This document shows, piece by piece, positions 6,277 through 8,467 of a stretch of 8,467 nucleotides of DNA (position 1 is the stretch's first letter; every line of letters starts with the position of its first letter). The notes under the pieces are model-generated. The model saw only the letters and a list, made by a program, of their open reading frames with translations. It did no database searches and was not told where the DNA came from. The position numbers were made by a program, and so were the translations under genes. The stretch comes from Planctomycetota bacterium (GTDB lineage: Bacteria > Planctomycetota > PUPC01 > DSUN01), in NCBI GenBank assembly GCA_016872875.1, contig VGYW01000357.1, positions 1 to 8,467 on the forward strand, in the 5' to 3' direction.

Positions 6277-6305
6277 TTGCGCGAACGTCCCTGGCGATCT
6301 ACAAT
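6277..6305 (+). promoter_or_regulatory. Possible sigma-70-like promoter of the propeller gene
   Basis: TTGCGC (6277-6282), a 17-bp spacer and TACAAT (6300-6305) precede the gene at 6334. The -10 box matches the consensus at 5 of 6 positions, the -35 at 3 of 6. A start near 6312 would give a leader of about 20 nt containing GGAGGA at 6319-6324. This supports the start at 6334 rather than the in-frame codon at 6277. Confidence 0.5.
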
Positions 6306-6333
6306 GCTCCCGCCCTATGGAGGAGAGCGAGGC

Positions 6334-7617
6334 ATGCCCGCAGGAAACCCGTCGCGTCGCCGATTCCTCAAGAGCATGGTGGGCACGGCGGCGCTGGCCG
6401 CCTCGCACCAGGCCCTCGCCGCAGGAGTGAAGGGGAAGCGTATGTCCGAGACTGCCGCCCCGATCCGAGCCATCACGCAAGGCCCGAAGTTCCACTGGTT
6501 CGGCTACTACGACAAGCTACAATTCGACCCCAGCGGCCGATACTGCCTGGGGATGGAGGTGGGCTTCGAGCACCGCTCGCCAAGGCCCGACGACGCCGTC
6601 AAGATCGGCATGGTGGACCTCAAGGATGGCGACAGTTGGACCGAGCTGGGCGAGAGCCGCGGCTGGTGCTGGCAGCAGGGCTGCATGCTCCAATGGCTGC
6701 CCGGCTCCAAGAGCGAAATCGTCTGGAACGACCGCGAGGGCGACCACTACTGCTGCCAGATCATGGACGCCTTCACCCGCAAGAAGCGGACGGTTCCGCA
6801 TCCCGTCTACACGATCAGTCCCCACGCGAAGATTGCGGTCGCGCCCGACTTCCGGCGGGTGAACGATTGCCGCCCCGGCTATGGCTACTGCGGCCTGCCT
6901 GACCCCTACAAAGACGAGCCGACACCAAAGGACGCGGGGATCTGGCGGATTGACCTCGCGAGCGGGAAGCAGGAGCTGATCATCTCGCTCGCCGACATCG
7001 CACAGTTGGCTCATCCCCCCGCCTGTCCGGCCGGTGAGAAGCAGTGGTTCAACCACCTGCTGTTCAACCAGGACGGCTCCCGCTTCATCTTCCTGAACCG
7101 CTGGTGGAGCGCGGACCGCCGCCGGCTCGTGACCCGCATGTACACCGCCACGCCTGATGGCAAGGACATCCATTTCGTCGTCGGCGGCCTCGCCTCGCAC
7201 TTCATCTGGCGCGACCCGAGCCACATCCTCGTCTGGGCGGGCCACCCCTCGCACGGCGACTGCTTCTACCTCTTCGAGGACAAGACGGCGAACGTTGAGG
7301 CGATAGGCAAGGGGGTGATGGCCGCCGACGGCCACTGCTCCTACCTGCCGAACAAGGACTGGATCGTGAGCGACCGCTACCCTGGGGCCGACCGCAAGCG
7401 CCCGGTCTACCTCTACCACGTGCCGACGGGCAGAGTGGCCAACCTCGGCTGGTTCTACACGGCGAAGGGCTACGACGGCGAGTGGCGCTGCGACACCCAT
7501 CCCCGCTACACCCCCGACGGCCGCTCGGTCTGCATTGACAGCGTCCACGAGGAGAAGGGCCGCCAGCTCTACCTCATTGACGTAGGGGCGATTCTCGACA
7601 ATCCGCCGAAGGCGTGA
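6334..7617 (+). CDS. Tat-exported beta-propeller protein, oligogalacturonate-lyase/TolB-like
   Basis: The product has 427 residues. The N-terminus carries a twin-arginine signal (SRRRFLK at about residues 7-13), a hydrophobic stretch (MVGTAALAA) and a probable cleavage after ALA near residue 29, so the folded protein is exported. The mature part has repeated beta-blade-like segments, for example KLQFDPSGRYCLGMEV, LLFNQDGSRFIFLNRWWS, SHFIWRDPSHILVWAG and HPRYTPDGRSVCIDSVHEEKGRQLYLIDV. The xxPDGxxxxF/V pattern is typical of WD40-like TolB-type propellers and of the oligogalacturonate lyase family. Several His residues could bind a metal as in those lyases, but no catalytic set can be confirmed. 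The ATG at 6334 is chosen for GGAGGA 9 nt upstream and the complete Tat signal. A role in sensing or cleaving polysaccharide fragments is inferred; a non-enzymatic propeller is equally possible. Confidence 0.7.
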   Translation: MPAGNPSRRRFLKSMVGTAALAASHQALAAGVKGKRMSETAAPIRAITQGPKFHWFGYYDKLQFDPSGRYCLGMEVGFEHRSPRPDDAVKIGMVDLKDGDSWTELGESRGWCWQQGCMLQWLPGSKSEIVWNDREGDHYCCQIMDAFTRKKRTVPHPVYTISPHAKIAVAPDFRRVNDCRPGYGYCGLPDPYKDEPTPKDAGIWRIDLASGKQELIISLADIAQLAHPPACPAGEKQWFNHLLFNQDGSRFIFLNRWWSADRRRLVTRMYTATPDGKDIHFVVGGLASHFIWRDPSHILVWAGHPSHGDCFYLFEDKTANVEAIGKGVMAADGHCSYLPNKDWIVSDRYPGADRKRPVYLYHVPTGRVANLGWFYTAKGYDGEWRCDTHPRYTPDGRSVCIDSVHEEKGRQLYLIDVGAILDNPPKA

Positions 7618-7629
7618 GAAGAAGCGGCC

Positions 7630-7701
7630 CGCGAAACACGCGAAAGGACGCGAAAGAGGAAAAGAGGAGGCTCACCACGGAGACACGGAGGGCACGGAGA
7701 A
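7630..7701. repeat. Two short tandem repeats, about 9-bp period
   Basis: 7630-7658 has three copies of cgcgaaa-type words (9, 10 and 10 bp). 7675-7701 has three 9-mers (ccacggaga, cacggaggg, cacggagaa). They fill the gap between the propeller gene and the next gene. The frame from GTG 7614 translates them as RNTRKDAKEEKRRLTTETRRARRRR, a peptide type that arises from such repeats and is often mistaken for an N-terminus. Confidence 0.75.
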
Positions 7702-7712
7702 GAAGAGTCGAC

Positions 7713-8210
7713 ATGACCGGATACGCACCGTTCCACAGGTACTGCCCGGAGATCGGGTATACAGAGTACCGGTCTGTAGACATTCGCGGCGACAGGGATT
7801 TGCCCGACGGCGAATATGGGTTCATGGAGCTCTATTGCACGGAGCGCAAGTGCGATTGCCGCAGGGTCATCTTCTATGTCGTCGAGCCACGCTACCCGGG
7901 GAAGATTCTGGCGACGATTGGCTACGGCTGGGAGAGCCCGGAGTTCTACGTGAAGTGGATGCACGGCGATTCGATCGCAGAGGGGATGGCCGGCGTGTCC
8001 ACGGCGATGCTCGGGCCTCAGAGCAGTCTGGCCGAGGCGTTGGCCCGAGCCTGCGAGGACCTCCTGGTGTCGGACCCTCAGTATGTGGAGCGGCTGAAGC
8101 GGCACTATGCGTTGTTCAGGAAGGTGGTTGACGCGAAGGGAGGCAAGGGCGGAAGCGTGTCGGCTGGCCCCGGGACGCCGAAGCGCAAGAAGCTCCGCTG
8201 GAAGCACTAA
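7713..8210 (+). CDS. Conserved-looking protein of unknown function with CxxxxCxC motif
   Basis: The 165-residue product is soluble and does not resemble a family I can name. An N-terminal part rich in acidic and aromatic residues (FHRYCPEIGYTEYRSVDI) leads to LPDGEYGFMELYCTERKCDCRRVIFYV, whose C-x4-C-x-C cysteines could bind a metal. A middle part (ATIGYGWESPEFYVKWM) and a helix (SSLAEALARACEDLL) follow, then a basic tail (GTPKRKKLRWKH) that may bind nucleic acid. The ATG at 7713 is preferred to the GTG at 7614, which overlaps the previous stop, because the 33 extra residues are only repeat-derived. GGAG at 7696 is 13 nt away, so the ribosome site is weak. Its last codon and stop lie inside the left inverted repeat of the element that follows. 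Confidence 0.6.
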   Translation: MTGYAPFHRYCPEIGYTEYRSVDIRGDRDLPDGEYGFMELYCTERKCDCRRVIFYVVEPRYPGKILATIGYGWESPEFYVKWMHGDSIAEGMAGVSTAMLGPQSSLAEALARACEDLLVSDPQYVERLKRHYALFRKVVDAKGGKGGSVSAGPGTPKRKKLRWKH

Positions 8211-8340
8211 ATAGCTCGCCACGATTCCCGGCCGAAGCGCGCGGACCTGTGTAGGGCCAATGCTGTGGGCGGGGCGTCTCTGCCCCGCGGGGCACGGAGG
8301 CCCCGCCCACAAACACCAAGAATCGTGGCGAGCTACTTAG
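8207..8340. mobile_element. 134-bp MITE-like element: 21-bp inverted repeats around a 48-bp palindrome
   Basis: The left end (8207-8227) and right end (8320-8340) are inverted repeats matching at 20 of 21 positions, with a perfect 16-bp core, tagctcgccacgattc. The interior is non-coding and holds the palindrome 8264-8311. It has no transposase gene, so it would depend on another element for movement; no clear target-site duplication is visible. It could also fold into one long hairpin and act as an mRNA 3' end structure for the gene before it, although no T-run follows. MITE-like is therefore a structural description, not proof of mobility. Confidence 0.6.
8264..8311. repeat. 48-bp nested GC-rich palindrome
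   Basis: The outer arms tgtgggcggggc and gccccgcccaca pair over 12 bp, and the centre tgccccgcggggca is a perfect 14-bp palindrome, with small unpaired segments (gtctc and cggag) between. A second full copy lies at 2302-2349 and a half copy at 2270-2294, so this is a dispersed repeat of the genome rather than a one-off terminator. Confidence 0.85.
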
Positions 8341-8467
8341 CACTACAACGCTAGAAAACATTGAAGCACTTCCTGAGTTGGGACAGTTTGATGCCTCGTA
8401 GTCTGAGTTCACGACGCCGCCGCTTGCAGTGGCCACGATCGGCCCGCTGGTTAGACTCCTGCCAGTA
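8341..8467. other. Terminal stretch without a confident gene
   Basis: The last 127 bp have lower G+C than the rest. On the plus strand the frame TLENIEALPELGQFDAS, a TAG stop (8393-8395), then SEFTTPPLAVATIGPLVRLL reads like protein across the stop. On the minus strand two frames are also open. None has a start codon with a ribosome site inside the window, so I assign no gene. Confidence 0.3.

Noticed and set aside
6517..7548. Minus-strand 343-residue open frame opposite the propeller gene.
   Set aside because: The opposite strand encodes a Tat signal and propeller blades with a ribosome site; the antisense peptide is Val/Ala/Arg-rich and has no recognisable motifs.
7614..7712. GTG start at 7614 for the gene ending at 8210, overlapping the previous stop by 4 bp.
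   Set aside because: The resulting 33 residues are a translation of 9-bp-type repeats (TTETRRARRRR) and look unlike the rest of the protein.

Overview
The window is GC-rich (roughly two thirds G+C by eye) with long open frames on both strands. The gene content fits a Planctomycetota or other PVC-like bacterium, probably from a metagenome: a uroporphyrinogen-decarboxylase-like methyltransferase, an aldo/keto reductase with two ferredoxin clusters fused to a sugar-binding-like domain, and a Tat-exported beta-propeller protein resembling oligogalacturonate lyases. Dispersed 9-bp-period microsatellites and short GC-rich palindromic repeats add to that impression. The assignment is inference from family content; there is no rRNA or other phylogenetic marker here.

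Layout. 2-574 (+): the 3' part of a URO-D family gene, open at the left edge. 772-1301 (+): a two-gene type II toxin-antitoxin module with its own near-consensus promoter and a 4-bp gene overlap. 1318-3787 (-): a probable two-gene operon that converges on the TA module. Its first gene is the reductase/ferredoxin/C-terminal beta-domain fusion. Its second gene, translationally close to the first, encodes a small three-helix membrane protein. 3788-6333: a 2.5-kb gene-free region between two divergent promoters. Most of it is a tandem array of ten 32-bp palindromes and nine full units of 181-183 bp (about 4069-5750), followed by two 9-bp-period microsatellites and small hairpins. 6334-7617 (+): the Tat-signal beta-propeller protein. 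7713-8210 (+): an unrecognised soluble protein with a CxxxxCxC motif. 8207-8340: a 134-bp element with 21-bp terminal inverted repeats around a 48-bp palindrome. 8341-8467: no confident gene.

The most notable content is non-coding. The array units keep a constant scaffold but carry at least three variable slots, each with a few alternative alleles. All nine units are different combinations, which implies shuffling between units. Several alleles preserve hairpins with different bases, including GNRA-type tetraloop stems and G-U wobbles, so a structured RNA array is a serious candidate. A cruciform-forming or protein-binding DNA satellite is the main alternative. Separately, the 48-bp palindrome in the 3' element also occurs, with a 25-bp partial copy beside it, in frame inside the reductase fusion gene. 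There it encodes the linker between two domains.

Functionally, the protein genes suggest carbohydrate or glycoside-derivative metabolism: one-carbon or methyl transfer, redox modification of a sugar-like compound, and an exported propeller that may act on polysaccharide fragments. The window does not show that they form one pathway.
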